DNA from: CAVRJC01 sp964505725
GTDB lineage: Bacteria; Actinomycetota; Acidimicrobiia; IMCC26256; DASPTH01
DNA length: 42,191 bases
NCBI GenBank assembly: GCA_964505725.1
Contig: CAZDJK010000006.1
Coordinates: 1 to 42,191, forward strand
Direction: 5' to 3'
This document shows, one piece after another, positions 8,540-16,875 of the stretch. A program made the translations under genes and the position numbers. The stretch's first letter is position 1; each line of letters opens with the position of its first letter. A model generated the notes under the pieces. That model was not told where the DNA came from and did not search any database. It saw only the letters and a list, made by a program, of their open reading frames with translations.

Positions 8540-9343
8540 ATGACCACCGACTTCGCCGACCTCATGGTCGTCCGCCGCGAACGCGACCACCGCTTCCATG
8601 CCGACCCTGCCGGACGCGGATTCCTGTTCGGCGGGTTGACCATGGGCCTCGCGCTCACCGCCGCCGCCGAGACGGTCGCCGACGGGTTGATCCCCATGAC
8701 GCTGCGGTGCAATTTCCTCAGCTTCGGCGAGTGGGGTCCCACCGACCTCGACGTGGAGGATGTCAGCACCAGTCGTTCGTTCGCCATCCGCCGGGTCGAG
8801 CTGCGCCAGGGCGCGGACGCGGAGCTCGTCGCGGTCGCCGACGCCACCTTCCACCAGCCCGAGCCGGGAGCCGACGAGCACGACCCGTTCGACGCCTCCG
8901 TCGCTCCCCCCGACGAGACCGAGCCGGTGAGCGTCCGATTCGGCTCGCGTGTGGCGGTGGACCCGTTCGAAGTGCGCGCCGTCGACGCGCACCGGTTCCG
9001 GCTGGGCGAGCGACTCCATCCCTACTGGGCGCGCACCCGGGAACCGCTTCCCGACGACGTGGTGAGCCACTGCGCGGCGTTGACGTTCATGTCCGACTAC
9101 CTCGTGATCCACTCCCCCTTCGAGCCTGGCTCCGGCCAGGGCGAAGGCCTGCGCAGCTTCACGTTGGAGCACACGCTCTGGTTCCACCGGGCCTTCGAGG
9201 CGAGCCGCTGGATGCTGTTCGACTGCATGCCGCTCACCCAGTCGCACGGTCGCTACCTGAGCCGCGGCACCGTCCACGACGAGACGGGACTCCTGCTCGC
9301 GTCGTTCGCACAGGTCGGCTTCATCCGCCCCAGGCGCGACTGA
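8540..9343 (+). CDS. acyl-CoA thioesterase, TesB-like double hotdog
   Basis: 267 residues. The first hotdog carries 'GRGFLFGGLTMGLALTAAAETV' (about 26-47), matching the 'vFGGq..a.al.AA..Tv' core of thioesterase II-like proteins. It is followed by 'LRCNFLSFGEWGPTDLDVEDV' and 'RSFAIRRVELRQG', the usual strand pattern. The second hotdog includes 'ALTFMSDYLVIHSPF' and 'SFTLEHTLWFHRAFEASRWMLFDC', which matches 'slDhsi.fhr.f..ddWll.' of the family, and 'GRYLSRGTVHDETGLLLASFAQVGFIR'. It would hydrolyse acyl-CoA to free acid and CoA; chain preference is unknown. There is no Shine-Dalgarno sequence; a GAGAAT hexamer lies nine bases before the ATG. Confidence 0.8.
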   Translation: MTTDFADLMVVRRERDHRFHADPAGRGFLFGGLTMGLALTAAAETVADGLIPMTLRCNFLSFGEWGPTDLDVEDVSTSRSFAIRRVELRQGADAELVAVADATFHQPEPGADEHDPFDASVAPPDETEPVSVRFGSRVAVDPFEVRAVDAHRFRLGERLHPYWARTREPLPDDVVSHCAALTFMSDYLVIHSPFEPGSGQGEGLRSFTLEHTLWFHRAFEASRWMLFDCMPLTQSHGRYLSRGTVHDETGLLLASFAQVGFIRPRRD

Positions 9344-9410
9344 ACCGCGCGTTTGGGGGTCCCGACCCCGGGGAATGCACGACGCGACAGCGGGGCAGAG
9401 AGGCGATGAC

Positions 9411-9836
9411 ATGTCGGACGACGTTGTCGATCGCATCGAGCACGACCACCGCGAGGTCGAGGTGCTGTTCGCGGAGTTCGACTCCACGAAGGATCGGGCG
9501 CTCGCGCTGCAGATCGGCGACGAGCTCGAGATCCACACCCAGGCCGAGGAGAAAGAGGTCTACCCGGTCATCCGGGACGAGCTCAGCACCGGCCCCGAGG
9601 AGATCGACGAAGCCGTGAACGAGCACGACCACGCCGAGGACCTCATTGCACGCGTACGCTCGGCGGAGGCCGGTGACGATCTCGTCGGCCTGATGGCCGA
9701 GCTGAGGCAGGCGATCGAGCACCACGTGATGGAGGAATCGGAGATGCTACCGCGCGCCCGCGCCGTGCTTCCCGAGCAGGAGCCCGAGGAGCTGGGAGCG
9801 CGGTTCGAGGACGCGAAGGAGCACCCCGCCCGATGA
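9411..9836 (+). CDS. hemerythrin-like HHE protein
   Basis: 141 residues from the ATG at 9411, which has an AGAGAGG-type ribosome site about eight bases upstream; an in-frame ATG at 9375 lacks one. The protein is a four-helix bundle with the His/Glu pattern of the HHE family: H11/H13 in 'IEHDHREVEVLF', H42 and a nearby Glu (E46 or E49) in 'IHTQAEEKEVYP', H72/H74 in 'NEHDHAEDLI', and H104/H105 with E109 in 'IEHHVMEESEMLP'. These would bind a di-iron centre used for O2 or NO sensing or for iron and redox stress. Its stop overlaps the start of the GNAT gene (ATGA), so the two are translationally coupled. Confidence 0.88.
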   Translation: MSDDVVDRIEHDHREVEVLFAEFDSTKDRALALQIGDELEIHTQAEEKEVYPVIRDELSTGPEEIDEAVNEHDHAEDLIARVRSAEAGDDLVGLMAELRQAIEHHVMEESEMLPRARAVLPEQEPEELGARFEDAKEHPAR

Positions 9837-10171
9837 CACCCGAGGTGGTGCACGACCCGGCCCGGTCCCGCTACGAGCTCCACCTCGACGGCGAGGTGAT
9901 CGGCGTGGCGGACTACGTCGTGCGCGGCGACGTCGCGCTCATGGTGCACACCGAGGTCCGGCCGGACCAACGCGGGAAGGACTACGCCGAGATGCTCGTA
10001 CGCGGCGCGCTCGACGATCTCCGCCGCGCGGGTCTGTCGATCGAACCCCGCTGTTGGTACGTTGCGGACTTCGTCGACTCCCACCCGGAGTACGCCGACC
10101 CCGTCGCTGAGCGGACGTCCCGTCAACGGACGCCACCTCGTTTGGCGGCGCCCGCCGACGGGAAGCCCTGA
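9833..10171 (+). CDS. small GNAT-fold N-acetyltransferase (COG2388/NATD1-like)
   Basis: 112 residues, matching the short one-domain GNATs. The pattern 'YELHLDGEVIGVADYVVRGDVALMVHTEV' is followed by the acetyl-CoA binding loop 'RPDQRGKDYAEMLVRGALDDLR' (R-x-x-x-R-G-x-x-x-A), then a short strand 'SIEPRCWYVADFVDSHPEYADPV', typical of this family where a Cys precedes a Tyr/Phe and a His-Pro-x-Tyr segment closes the domain. Targets in bacteria are mostly unknown. The ATG overlaps the hemerythrin stop codon by four bases. The tail after about residue 92 is Arg/Pro-rich and probably disordered. Confidence 0.85.
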   Translation: MTPEVVHDPARSRYELHLDGEVIGVADYVVRGDVALMVHTEVRPDQRGKDYAEMLVRGALDDLRRAGLSIEPRCWYVADFVDSHPEYADPVAERTSRQRTPPRLAAPADGKP

Positions 10172-10260
10172 AGGAAAGGCGTGCGCGCGGCCCCGTGTGG
10201 TGCGATGCGCGCGACCCCGCAACCCGCAACCCGCACAAGGCGAGAAGGAGAGGAGCCGTG

Positions 10261-10542
10261 ATGCGCTTCCTGTTCCGTGTGTTGATCCTCGGCCTCGCGG
10301 CTTACGGCGCCAAGGCCCTCTACGACCGCTTCGCTCCGCAGTTCTCCCAGGCGCGGGGGCCCGCGTCGGATGTGGTCGACTCGGCGCTCGACGCCGGCAG
10401 GAGCGTCGCCGACCACGCGCGCTCGGCGGCAACCGAGGTGGTCGAGGACGCGCGCGAACAGGCGTTGCGCCTGCAGGAAGAGGCCACCCAGGCGGTGAAC
10501 GCGGCGACCCAGACGCCGAACTCCCAGCCCCGTCCCACCTGA
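10261..10542 (+). CDS. small membrane protein with a long amphipathic helix (YtxH-like)
   Basis: 93 residues. A single N-terminal hydrophobic helix (MRFLFRVLILGLAAYGAKAL) is followed by a long Ala-rich charged region ('SALDAGRSVADHARSAATEVVEDAREQALRLQEE') with heptad-like spacing, as in YtxH and similar stress-envelope proteins. The start is either ATG 10261 or the adjacent GTG 10258; an AAGGAGAGGAG tract directly upstream serves both. No enzymatic motif is present. It is probably expressed on its own promoter or by read-through from the hemerythrin-GNAT pair 90 bases upstream. Confidence 0.6.
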   Translation: MRFLFRVLILGLAAYGAKALYDRFAPQFSQARGPASDVVDSALDAGRSVADHARSAATEVVEDAREQALRLQEEATQAVNAATQTPNSQPRPT

Positions 10543-10579
10543 CGGCGCGTCCTCCTTTTCGGCCGCTGCCCCGGTGGCC

Positions 10580-10585
10580 TATCTT
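10580..10585 (+). promoter_or_regulatory. candidate -10 box (TATCTT) for the SRPBCC gene
   Basis: TATCTT lies 29 bases before the ATG at 10615, leaving room for a short leader that contains GAGAGGAGCC as ribosome site. No clear -35 box is visible. Confidence 0.35.
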
Positions 10586-10614
10586 CTCCCCGCTACGGCC
10601 GAGAGGAGCCCGCC

Positions 10615-11091
10615 ATGTCGTCCGAGCGCGTGTCCGTCACCCGGCGTATCGCCGCGCCCGCGAGCGAGTTGTTCGCGATCGTGTCCAACCCCTCCGGCCA
10701 CGTCGACATCGACGGCTCGGGCATGCTCGAATCGGCCCCCGACGCCCGCCCGCTCAGCGCGGTGGGCGAGACCTTCGACATGGACATGGACCGGGAGCCC
10801 CTCGGGGACATCCCGAACATGGGCAAGTACAAGGTGCGCAACACCGTCACCCGGATCGTCCCCGACCGCCTCTTCGAATGGGCTGTCGGCGGCGTCGACC
10901 GGCCGCCGCTCGGTCACGTCTACGGCTGGGAGCTCGAGCCGGTGAGCGACCGCGAGACCGACGTGACCAACTACTGCGACTGGACGAACATCCCCGAGGA
11001 GTTCCGGTCGCGCCGCGAGTGGCCCATCGTGCCCGTGACCATGCTGGAGCGGTCGGTCGAGAACCTCGAGCGGATCGCGACGAGCGGCTGA
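10615..11091 (+). CDS. SRPBCC-superfamily (polyketide cyclase/START-like) protein
   Basis: 158 residues. The N-terminus 'VSVTRRIAAPASELFAIVSNPSGHVDIDGSGM' is the usual first strand and helix of the SRPBCC fold, where 'r.I.Apa..vf..v.dp..h..' is diagnostic. The middle strands 'YKVRNTVTRIVPDRLFEWAVGG' and the C-terminal helix 'PVTMLERSVENLERIA' complete the helix-grip fold. Members bind hydrophobic ligands such as lipids or polyketides; none is indicated here. AGAGGAG lies about nine bases before the ATG. The stop codon forms one arm of a hairpin shared with the convergent acyltransferase gene. Confidence 0.82.
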   Translation: MSSERVSVTRRIAAPASELFAIVSNPSGHVDIDGSGMLESAPDARPLSAVGETFDMDMDREPLGDIPNMGKYKVRNTVTRIVPDRLFEWAVGGVDRPPLGHVYGWELEPVSDRETDVTNYCDWTNIPEEFRSRREWPIVPVTMLERSVENLERIATSG

Positions 11092-11105
11092 CGCGGCACG
11101 TCAGC
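11087..11105. terminator. bidirectional hairpin between convergent genes
   Basis: GCTGACG and CGTCAGC form a perfect seven-base-pair stem with a five-base loop. The left arm contains the stop codon of the SRPBCC gene and the right arm the stop codon of the minus-strand acyltransferase. There is no U-tract on either side, as is common in high-GC actinobacteria. Confidence 0.45.
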
Positions 11106-13092
11106 GCGCGTCGCTCCGGGCGAGCACTGCTTCACGAGCGGCGACGAGCTTCGGCCACCATTCGTCGAGCAGGGAGTCGATGAGGGACGGCCGCGGATGC
11201 ACGCCGTCGGACCGCTGGCTCGCGTCGGCACTGATCGGCTCCCGGTTGAACGCTTCGCCCCACGGCACCACGGCGACCGACGGACGCGACGCGGCCAGGC
11301 GTTCCAGCACACTGTTGTAGACGTCGATGAAGGCAGGATCCTCGGGGCCGGCGCCCAGCGACGCGCCCTGTTCCGCGTAGGCGGAGCGGAAGACGTACGG
11401 CGACTCGAGCCAGAGTTGCGGCACCCCGGGCGCCAGCTGGTCGAGCAGGTCGCTCGCCGAGGTGATGCCGTTCGCGATGATCGCCTGCCCGGCCGGGTCG
11501 GTGGGTCGCGACCACTGGTCGTCGGACGCGCCGGTGGGGTGGAGCTGGGTGGCGTCGGTCGGGCCGCCGACGCCGATGATCACGTCCGGGCGCCATCCCC
11601 GGAGCAACGAACGCCACTGCTCCCGTGCACCCGCGCAGTCGCTGGACACCGGGAAGGTCACCAGGCCGAACTGGTTGATCCACTTGAACTCGTCGACGGC
11701 ACCGAACGGGCACGCGACCACCGCGCCCGAACGCACCTCGACCGCACCGGTCCGGGTGCCGTAGCTCGCGAGGCCCCCCGCGAAGATCACACCGGTGGAG
11801 TCGCCCACGACGAGAGCCTTGAGCGGCGGCGCCGCGCCCGGCGGCACCGAGATCGCGCTCCGCGTCGCTTCCTGCTCCCGCACGAGCCGCCGAGCACGCT
11901 CGAACGTCTGGTTGGTCACGACGAAGCGGGTGTCGGCGAGCGGGATCAGGATCGGCGCCGCGAGCGCGACGACTGCGACGCCGCTCGCCCACATCAGCGG
12001 CGCCACCCGCAGGCGACCGAGCGACCCGCGCCGGAACGGCAGCTCGACCACGAAGTAGGAGACGGTCGCGAGCACCGCCGTCACCAGACACCGCAGCGCG
12101 AACAACGACCAACCGGACATGCCCGTTCGTGGCGGGTCGAGCGCCAGGTACACCGGCCAGTGGATTAGGTAGATGCCGTAGCTCACGAGCCCGACCGCGA
12201 CCAACGGTCGCCACGAGCCGAGCGCGCGTACCGGACCGCCGGACGCTGCGGCCGCGATCACCAGCACGCTCACCAACGCCACGCCGGCCAGGCCCCCGTG
12301 GAGGAGCCAGGACGAACCGAACGACGTCGTGCTCCAGAGCACGAACGTGAGCACGAGCATTCCGACACCGATCACGCTCGCGCCGGCGGTGACGGTGCGG
12401 CGTTTCACGATCGTCGGCCAGCAACACGCGAGCAGCACACCTGCGAGGAGCTCGAACGCACGGGTGTCCGTCCCGTAGTAGACGCGGTCGATCCCGTGGG
12501 CGGTGAGCTGCGACGCGAGGCTCGCGCCCATCAGCGCGATCACGACCACTCCGAACGACCGCCGGAACGCCCATCGCCCGCGCCCCACGCGCGCCCAGAG
12601 CGCCGCGACCGCGACGACGAGGAGTGGCATCACGATGTAGAACTGCTCTTCGATCGCGAGCGACCAGAAGTGCTCGACCGGCGACGGATCGCGGAACAGC
12701 GCGGCGTACGACGTCCCGGACGCGAGCAACCGCCAGTTGGTCACCTCTCCGAGCGCGCTCCAGATGTCGCCACGGAGCCCGAACCGCTGGCTCTCGCTCG
12801 CCAGCCACGCACCGTAGAGGCAGACGAGCAAGAGCGCGAACAGCGACGCCGGCGCCAGGCGTCGGAGCCTTCGGCCCCAGAAGCTCCGCAGGCGCAGCCG
12901 TCCCGTGTCCTCGACCTCCGCGATCAGGAGACGGGCGATCAGGAAGCCGGAAAGGGTGAAGAAGAGACTGACCCCGAGGTAGCCGCCGCGCGCCCACGCG
13001 AAGCCCTGGTGGAAGAGGAGCACCGCGATGACCGCGAGGCCCCGCAGGCCGTCGAGCCCGGTCAGGCGTGCACGGTCCGCGCGCGTCTCCAC
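11101..13092 (-). CDS. acyltransferase-3 (OafA/YrhL type) with C-terminal SGNH domain
   Basis: 663 residues in two parts. Residues about 10-385 form the multi-pass membrane acyltransferase domain: 'LDGLRGLAVIAVLLFHQGF' (13-31) with the conserved His28, 'GGYLGVSLFFTLSGFLI' (36-52), 'HFWSLAIEEQFYIVMPLL' (141-158) and 'SYGIYLIHWPVY' (304-315). After the last membrane helix, residues about 425-650 form an SGNH-like domain with GDS at 430-432 and SDGVH near 628-632, giving the Ser and Asp/His of the triad. Such proteins O-acylate cell-surface polysaccharides or other envelope glycans, the SGNH domain probably completing transfer outside the membrane. The start is GTG at 13092. No glycan gene cluster is nearby, so the acceptor is unknown. 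Confidence 0.88.
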   Translation of the reverse strand: METRADRARLTGLDGLRGLAVIAVLLFHQGFAWARGGYLGVSLFFTLSGFLIARLLIAEVEDTGRLRLRSFWGRRLRRLAPASLFALLLVCLYGAWLASESQRFGLRGDIWSALGEVTNWRLLASGTSYAALFRDPSPVEHFWSLAIEEQFYIVMPLLVVAVAALWARVGRGRWAFRRSFGVVVIALMGASLASQLTAHGIDRVYYGTDTRAFELLAGVLLACCWPTIVKRRTVTAGASVIGVGMLVLTFVLWSTTSFGSSWLLHGGLAGVALVSVLVIAAAASGGPVRALGSWRPLVAVGLVSYGIYLIHWPVYLALDPPRTGMSGWSLFALRCLVTAVLATVSYFVVELPFRRGSLGRLRVAPLMWASGVAVVALAAPILIPLADTRFVVTNQTFERARRLVREQEATRSAISVPPGAAPPLKALVVGDSTGVIFAGGLASYGTRTGAVEVRSGAVVACPFGAVDEFKWINQFGLVTFPVSSDCAGAREQWRSLLRGWRPDVIIGVGGPTDATQLHPTGASDDQWSRPTDPAGQAIIANGITSASDLLDQLAPGVPQLWLESPYVFRSAYAEQGASLGAGPEDPAFIDVYNSVLERLAASRPSVAVVPWGEAFNREPISADASQRSDGVHPRPSLIDSLLDEWWPKLVAAREAVLARSDAR

Positions 13093-13126
13093 CGTTTCTT
13101 ACCGCGCCGCGGTGATCAGAGGCTGG

Positions 13127-14230
13127 CTAGAGCTTGAACTTGAACGTCTTGGCCGCGTTGCGGTGCACGATCTGGTCGACCTCGTCCTCGGGGACGCCCA
13201 CGAAGAGCTTTTCGAGCGCAGCCTGGGAGTTCGGCCACGTGCCCTCCCAGTGGGGATAGTCACTCCCCCACATCAGGCAGCGCAGCCCCGTGTACCCACG
13301 GTTGGCGATCGCGATCGGGTCCTCCTGGAACGTGGCCTGCACCTGCCGCTTGCAGTACTCCGACGGCGGCATCTCGAGCTTGGGCTTGGCCCAGTGACCG
13401 TGCTTCTTGTGCGCCTCGTCCATCTGGAACATGGTCCACGCGAGCCAGCCCGCGTTGCTCTCGGTCATGACCACCTCGAGCTCGGGGAACGTCGCGAGCA
13501 CGCCCGACGCGCAGAGCTGCGCCACCGTGCCGATGATGTTGCTGGCGACGGTCGTGTAGTTCGCCACCGCGCCGCCGGGATTGCGGTTCCTCACCGGGTT
13601 GGTGCCGAATCCGACGTGGAACGAGAGCGGGATGTCGGCCTCACACGCGGCCTCCCAGATCGGGTTCCAGTCGGGGCGGTTGTACCCGAGCTTCGGCGAC
13701 GTGTCGGGCATCAGCCCCGGCCGGATGCCGAGCGCGGCAGCACGGCGGAGCTCGTCGACCGCGGCTTGGATGTGCTCGGCGCTCGGCGCGTCCCAGTCGG
13801 TGGCACCGCCGTAGGGCTCGATCGGCAGCGGGAGTGCGATCGAGGGTGCCATCACGTCGAGGTAGTTCGCGTACGTCTCCGCCATCCAGTCGTTGGTGCG
13901 GCGGCAGCGCTCGATGCCGTCGGCCAGCGACTCACCCGGGAACAGCCCGGTGCCGCCGTAGATGACCTCGGCCGAGACACCGTCGCGCGCCATCTCCTTC
14001 AGCCGGTCCTCGGGCGCGACCTGGGGATTGCGGTCGAGGCCCGTGCCGTCGTCGACCGTCATCATGCGGGGCACCCGGGGCACGCCCTCTCCGCCCCCGC
14101 CCGCGCGCTGGATGCGGTTCAGCACGCCTTCGAGCTCGCCGAGCGGCGCGCCGCCGTGCGCGTCGGCGGACACGAGTATCCGCTTGGTCCCGGGCTCCGT
14201 GCCCGCGTGTTCCTGCACCGTGACTGCCAC
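13127..14230 (-). CDS. amidohydrolase-2 family metal-dependent hydrolase
   Basis: 367 residues, TIM-barrel type. The first strand 'LVSADAHGG' offers an Asp-Ala-His variant of the usual D-x-H metal site. The middle contains 'IPLSFHVGFGTNP' with the His of strand 5, and late in the protein 'GLRCLMWGSDYPHWEGTWPNSQ' gives the conserved Gly-Ser-Asp-x-Pro-His of strand 8, followed by 'IVHRNAAKTFKF', the standard family ending. Relatives include ACMS decarboxylase and gamma-resorcylate decarboxylase as well as hydrolases, so C-C lyase activity is also possible. The start is GTG with GAGGGGG about ten bases upstream. A second member of the family lies at 15552-16847. Confidence 0.85.
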   Translation of the reverse strand: MAVTVQEHAGTEPGTKRILVSADAHGGAPLGELEGVLNRIQRAGGGGEGVPRVPRMMTVDDGTGLDRNPQVAPEDRLKEMARDGVSAEVIYGGTGLFPGESLADGIERCRRTNDWMAETYANYLDVMAPSIALPLPIEPYGGATDWDAPSAEHIQAAVDELRRAAALGIRPGLMPDTSPKLGYNRPDWNPIWEAACEADIPLSFHVGFGTNPVRNRNPGGAVANYTTVASNIIGTVAQLCASGVLATFPELEVVMTESNAGWLAWTMFQMDEAHKKHGHWAKPKLEMPPSEYCKRQVQATFQEDPIAIANRGYTGLRCLMWGSDYPHWEGTWPNSQAALEKLFVGVPEDEVDQIVHRNAAKTFKFKL

Positions 14231-14295
14231 CGCGCACCCCCTCTTCCCGCGTCCCGTGCTGGACGTGAGGTGGAGCGTACGCCACGATGGGGGGC

Positions 14296-14454
14296 ATGTC
14301 CGGAAGCGAACGCCTGCAGCTCACCTGCCATTGCGGCTGGAACACCGAGGGCACGAAGGACGACGTCGTCCGCGACACGCGGGAGCACGTGCTCAAGGTG
14401 CACTGGGTCGAAGCGGACGAGGAGGACATCCTCGCGATGGCCACCCCCGCCTGA
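14296..14454 (+). CDS. DUF1059 small Cys/His protein
   Basis: 52 residues: a short protein with 'LTCHCGWNTEGTKDDVVRD' then 'REHVLKVHWVEADEEDI'. The C-x-C-G-W start and the later His residues spaced as H-x(5)-H match DUF1059, a family of roughly 50-60 residue proteins in actinobacteria and other phyla whose role is unknown; a small metal or redox site is plausible. The ATG at 14296 follows a run of G residues, and an in-frame ATG at 14287 would add three residues. It sits 27 bases upstream of corA on the same strand. Confidence 0.75.
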   Translation: MSGSERLQLTCHCGWNTEGTKDDVVRDTREHVLKVHWVEADEEDILAMATPA

Positions 14455-14481
14455 GCGCCGGCCGAGCTCTCCCCGACCGCG

Positions 14482-15459
14482 ATGGGCGAGATCTGCACGC
14501 GGACGTACCGCAAGGGCGAGGTCGTCGCCCGCGACTTCCCGCTCGCCGACGTGTCCGACCACCTCGAGCAACGCGACACCGTCGTCTGGGTCGACTTCTC
14601 CGCGCCGACCGCGGAGCAGATCCACGACCTCGCGGGTGAGCTGGGCCTCCACGAGCTGGGGGTGGAGGATGCGCTCGGTCCGCATCAGCGCCCGAAGCTC
14701 GACGACTACGTCACCCACCAGTTCCTGTCGTGTCAGGCGGTGCAGATCGACGTCTCGCGGGCCGCGCTCGTAGCCACCGAGATCGACGCGTTCGTCGGCG
14801 ACCGCTGGTTGATCACCGTGCGCAAGGGCGAAGGTTTCTCGATGGACCCGGTGCTGCAGCGCTGGGACCGCGCGCCCGAGCTCACCGCGCAAGGCGTGAG
14901 CTTCATGGTGTACGCGCTGCTCGACGTCGTCATCGACGGCTACTTCGACGTCGTGCAGTCGTTCGACGAGTTCTACGACGAGGTGAGCGATCAGATCTTC
15001 GCCGAGCGGCCGCTCGAGCCGTCCGACCAGCGGCACTGGTTCCAGATGCGGCGCGCGCTGGTGCAGTTCCACCGACTCGTAGTTCCCATGCGCGAGCTCG
15101 TCAGCTCGTTCATGCGCCGTGAGCGGGGTGCCGTCGGCGAGGACGTGTACCCGTACTTCCAGGACGTCTACGACCACACCCTCCGCGTCAGTGAGTCGAC
15201 CGACTCGCTGCGCGACCTGGTGAGCACGATCGTCGAGACCAACCTCAGCCTGCGCGACTACCGGCAGAACCTCATTGTGAAGAAGGTGAGCAGCTGGGCC
15301 GCGATCATCGCGGTACCCGCGCTGGTCACTGGCTACTACGGCATGAACGTCCCCTTCCCGGGGTTCGCGCGTCAGTGGGGCGCGATCGCCTCCGCCGTGA
15401 TCATGCTCGTCGCGGTGGTGGGTCTCTACGTCGTGTTCCGCCGCCGCAACTGGCTCTGA
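14482..15459 (+). CDS. corA: CorA-type divalent cation transporter
   Basis: 325 residues, normal for CorA. The cytoplasmic funnel domain occupies about 1-265 ('VVWVDFSAPTAEQIHDLAGELGLHELGVEDAL', then a long helix with 'FDEFYDEVSDQIF'). Two C-terminal membrane helices follow: about 271-285, then the YYGMN loop (Y286-G-M-N289) that forms the selectivity filter, and about 300-318, ending in a positively charged 'FRRRNWL' tail. These features define the Mg2+/Co2+/Ni2+ channel family. The pentamer works in the cytoplasmic membrane. No Mg2+-responsive leader is recognisable in the short upstream gap. Confidence 0.92.
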   Translation: MGEICTRTYRKGEVVARDFPLADVSDHLEQRDTVVWVDFSAPTAEQIHDLAGELGLHELGVEDALGPHQRPKLDDYVTHQFLSCQAVQIDVSRAALVATEIDAFVGDRWLITVRKGEGFSMDPVLQRWDRAPELTAQGVSFMVYALLDVVIDGYFDVVQSFDEFYDEVSDQIFAERPLEPSDQRHWFQMRRALVQFHRLVVPMRELVSSFMRRERGAVGEDVYPYFQDVYDHTLRVSESTDSLRDLVSTIVETNLSLRDYRQNLIVKKVSSWAAIIAVPALVTGYYGMNVPFPGFARQWGAIASAVIMLVAVVGLYVVFRRRNWL

Positions 15460-15499
15460 CCGGCGACGGGCCCCCGGCGCCGCGCCCCCACCGTCGGCC

Positions 15500-15505
15500 T
15501 AAGCT
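15500..15505 (+). promoter_or_regulatory. candidate -10 box (TAAGCT) for the amidohydrolase gene
   Basis: TAAGCT fits TAnnnT and lies 46 bases before the ATG at 15552. The leader between them ends with AAAGGGGAGCACGG, a good ribosome site. No -35 box is clear. Confidence 0.35.
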
Positions 15506-15551
15506 GGGTGGAGCTGCACCTCGGCGTGCACGGTCGGAAAGGGGAGCACGG

Positions 15552-16847
15552 ATGCAGATCGACGACATGATCCTGGTCAGCGTGGACGACCACGCGGTCG
15601 AACCGCCGTCGCTCCACGACTTCTTCCGCGACCACCTGCCGGCGAAGTACAAGGACCGGGCGCCGAAGGTGATCCGCCGCGACAACGGGACCGACGCGTG
15701 GCTGATCGAAGGCCAGGAGATCGCCACCTTCGGCTTGAACGCGGTTGCCGGGCGCGTGCCCGAGGAGTGGGGCTACGACCCGGCGACGTTCGAGCAGGTC
15801 CGTCCGGGCACCTACGACGTGCACGAGCGCGTGCGCGACATGAACGTGAACGGCGTGCTCGCGGGGCTGAACTTCCCGTCGTGGCCGGGGAACGGCGGCC
15901 AGTTCTTCGTGCAGAGCGACGACGACGACTTCGCGGCGGCGATGATCCGCGCCTACAACGACTGGCACATCTCCGACTGGTGCGGCGCCTACCCGGGCCG
16001 CTTCATCCCCCTGGCGCTCTCGGGGTTCAAGCTGGGTCCCGAGTGGATGGCCGACGAGATCCGCCGGGTCGCCGACCTCGGCTGCCACGCGATCTCGTGG
16101 CACTCGGAGCCGTTCCGCTTCGGCATGCCCGACTACCACGGCGACGAGTGGGATCCCGCGCTCGCGGCGTCCCAGGAATGCGAGAGCGCGGTCGTGTTCC
16201 ACTTCGGCGGCGCGCTCCAGCGCATGCCCCGCTCACCCTTCGACGTGATCCCCCACGCGATGCCGTTCCAGACCGCGATCTTCGCGTCGGAGCTGCTGTG
16301 GTCGCCGATGATGACCAAGTTCCCCGACCTGAAGTTCGCGCTGGCCGAGGGCGCCATCGGCTGGTACCCGTACTGGCTGGAGAAGGCCGACTTCGTCTAT
16401 CAGCACCACCACCGCTGGACCGGCTCCGACTTCGGTGGCCAGCTCCCGAGCCAGGTGTTCAAAGACCGCGTCCTCGTGTGCTTCATCGACGACGAGACCG
16501 GCATCGAGATGCGCCACCGCATCGGCATCGGGAACCTCGCGTGGGAGTGCGACTTCCCGCACTCCGACACCACCTGGCCCCAGGCACCCGAGACGCTCAT
16601 GAAGTCCTTCCGCGCCGTCGGCGTCCCCGACGACGAGATCCACCAGATCTCCTGGGCCAACGCCTGCCGCTTCTACAAGTTCGACCCGTTCGCACACATC
16701 CCCAAAGAACAATGCACCGTCGGGGCGCTGCGCGCGCAGGCCCACGACGTCGACACCACACCCCGCCGCTACGGCACCCCCGTCGACGACGCGGTCGTCG
16801 AAGCCGCAAAATCCGCGCACGCGTTCGCCCCACCCACACGCGCGTAG
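15552..16847 (+). CDS. amidohydrolase-2 family protein
   Basis: 431 residues from the ATG at 15552, chosen because GGGGAG lies about eight bases upstream; the frame extends further back but over the corA end. The first strand 'MILVSVDDHAVEPP' gives D-D-H, the metal-site start. 'VVFHFGGALQRMP' supplies the strand-5 His, and 'NLAWECDFPHSDTTWPQ' the late Asp-x-Pro-His pattern, followed by 'ISWANACRFYKF'. This is the same superfamily as the gene at 13127-14230, but longer and only distantly similar. Members handle hydrolysis or decarboxylation of small cyclic or aromatic acids. It ends convergently with an acyl-CoA dehydrogenase gene, at a strong hairpin. Confidence 0.85.
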   Translation: MQIDDMILVSVDDHAVEPPSLHDFFRDHLPAKYKDRAPKVIRRDNGTDAWLIEGQEIATFGLNAVAGRVPEEWGYDPATFEQVRPGTYDVHERVRDMNVNGVLAGLNFPSWPGNGGQFFVQSDDDDFAAAMIRAYNDWHISDWCGAYPGRFIPLALSGFKLGPEWMADEIRRVADLGCHAISWHSEPFRFGMPDYHGDEWDPALAASQECESAVVFHFGGALQRMPRSPFDVIPHAMPFQTAIFASELLWSPMMTKFPDLKFALAEGAIGWYPYWLEKADFVYQHHHRWTGSDFGGQLPSQVFKDRVLVCFIDDETGIEMRHRIGIGNLAWECDFPHSDTTWPQAPETLMKSFRAVGVPDDEIHQISWANACRFYKFDPFAHIPKEQCTVGALRAQAHDVDTTPRRYGTPVDDAVVEAAKSAHAFAPPTRA

Positions 16848-16851
16848 CCGG

Positions 16852-16869
16852 GGCCGGCGTGCGCCGGCC
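16852..16869. terminator. GC-rich hairpin between convergent genes
   Basis: GGCCGGCG and CGCCGGCC are perfect eight-base complements separated by TG; in practice six or seven pairs would form with a slightly larger loop. It lies wholly in the 28-base gap between the amidohydrolase and acyl-CoA dehydrogenase ends, without a U-tract. Confidence 0.45.
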
Positions 16870-16875
16870 GGGAGA

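Noticed and set aside
10214..10240. Short tandem 'cgcaacc' repeats in the gap before the small membrane protein
   Set aside because: Only about three imperfect copies; too short to call a functional repeat or array.
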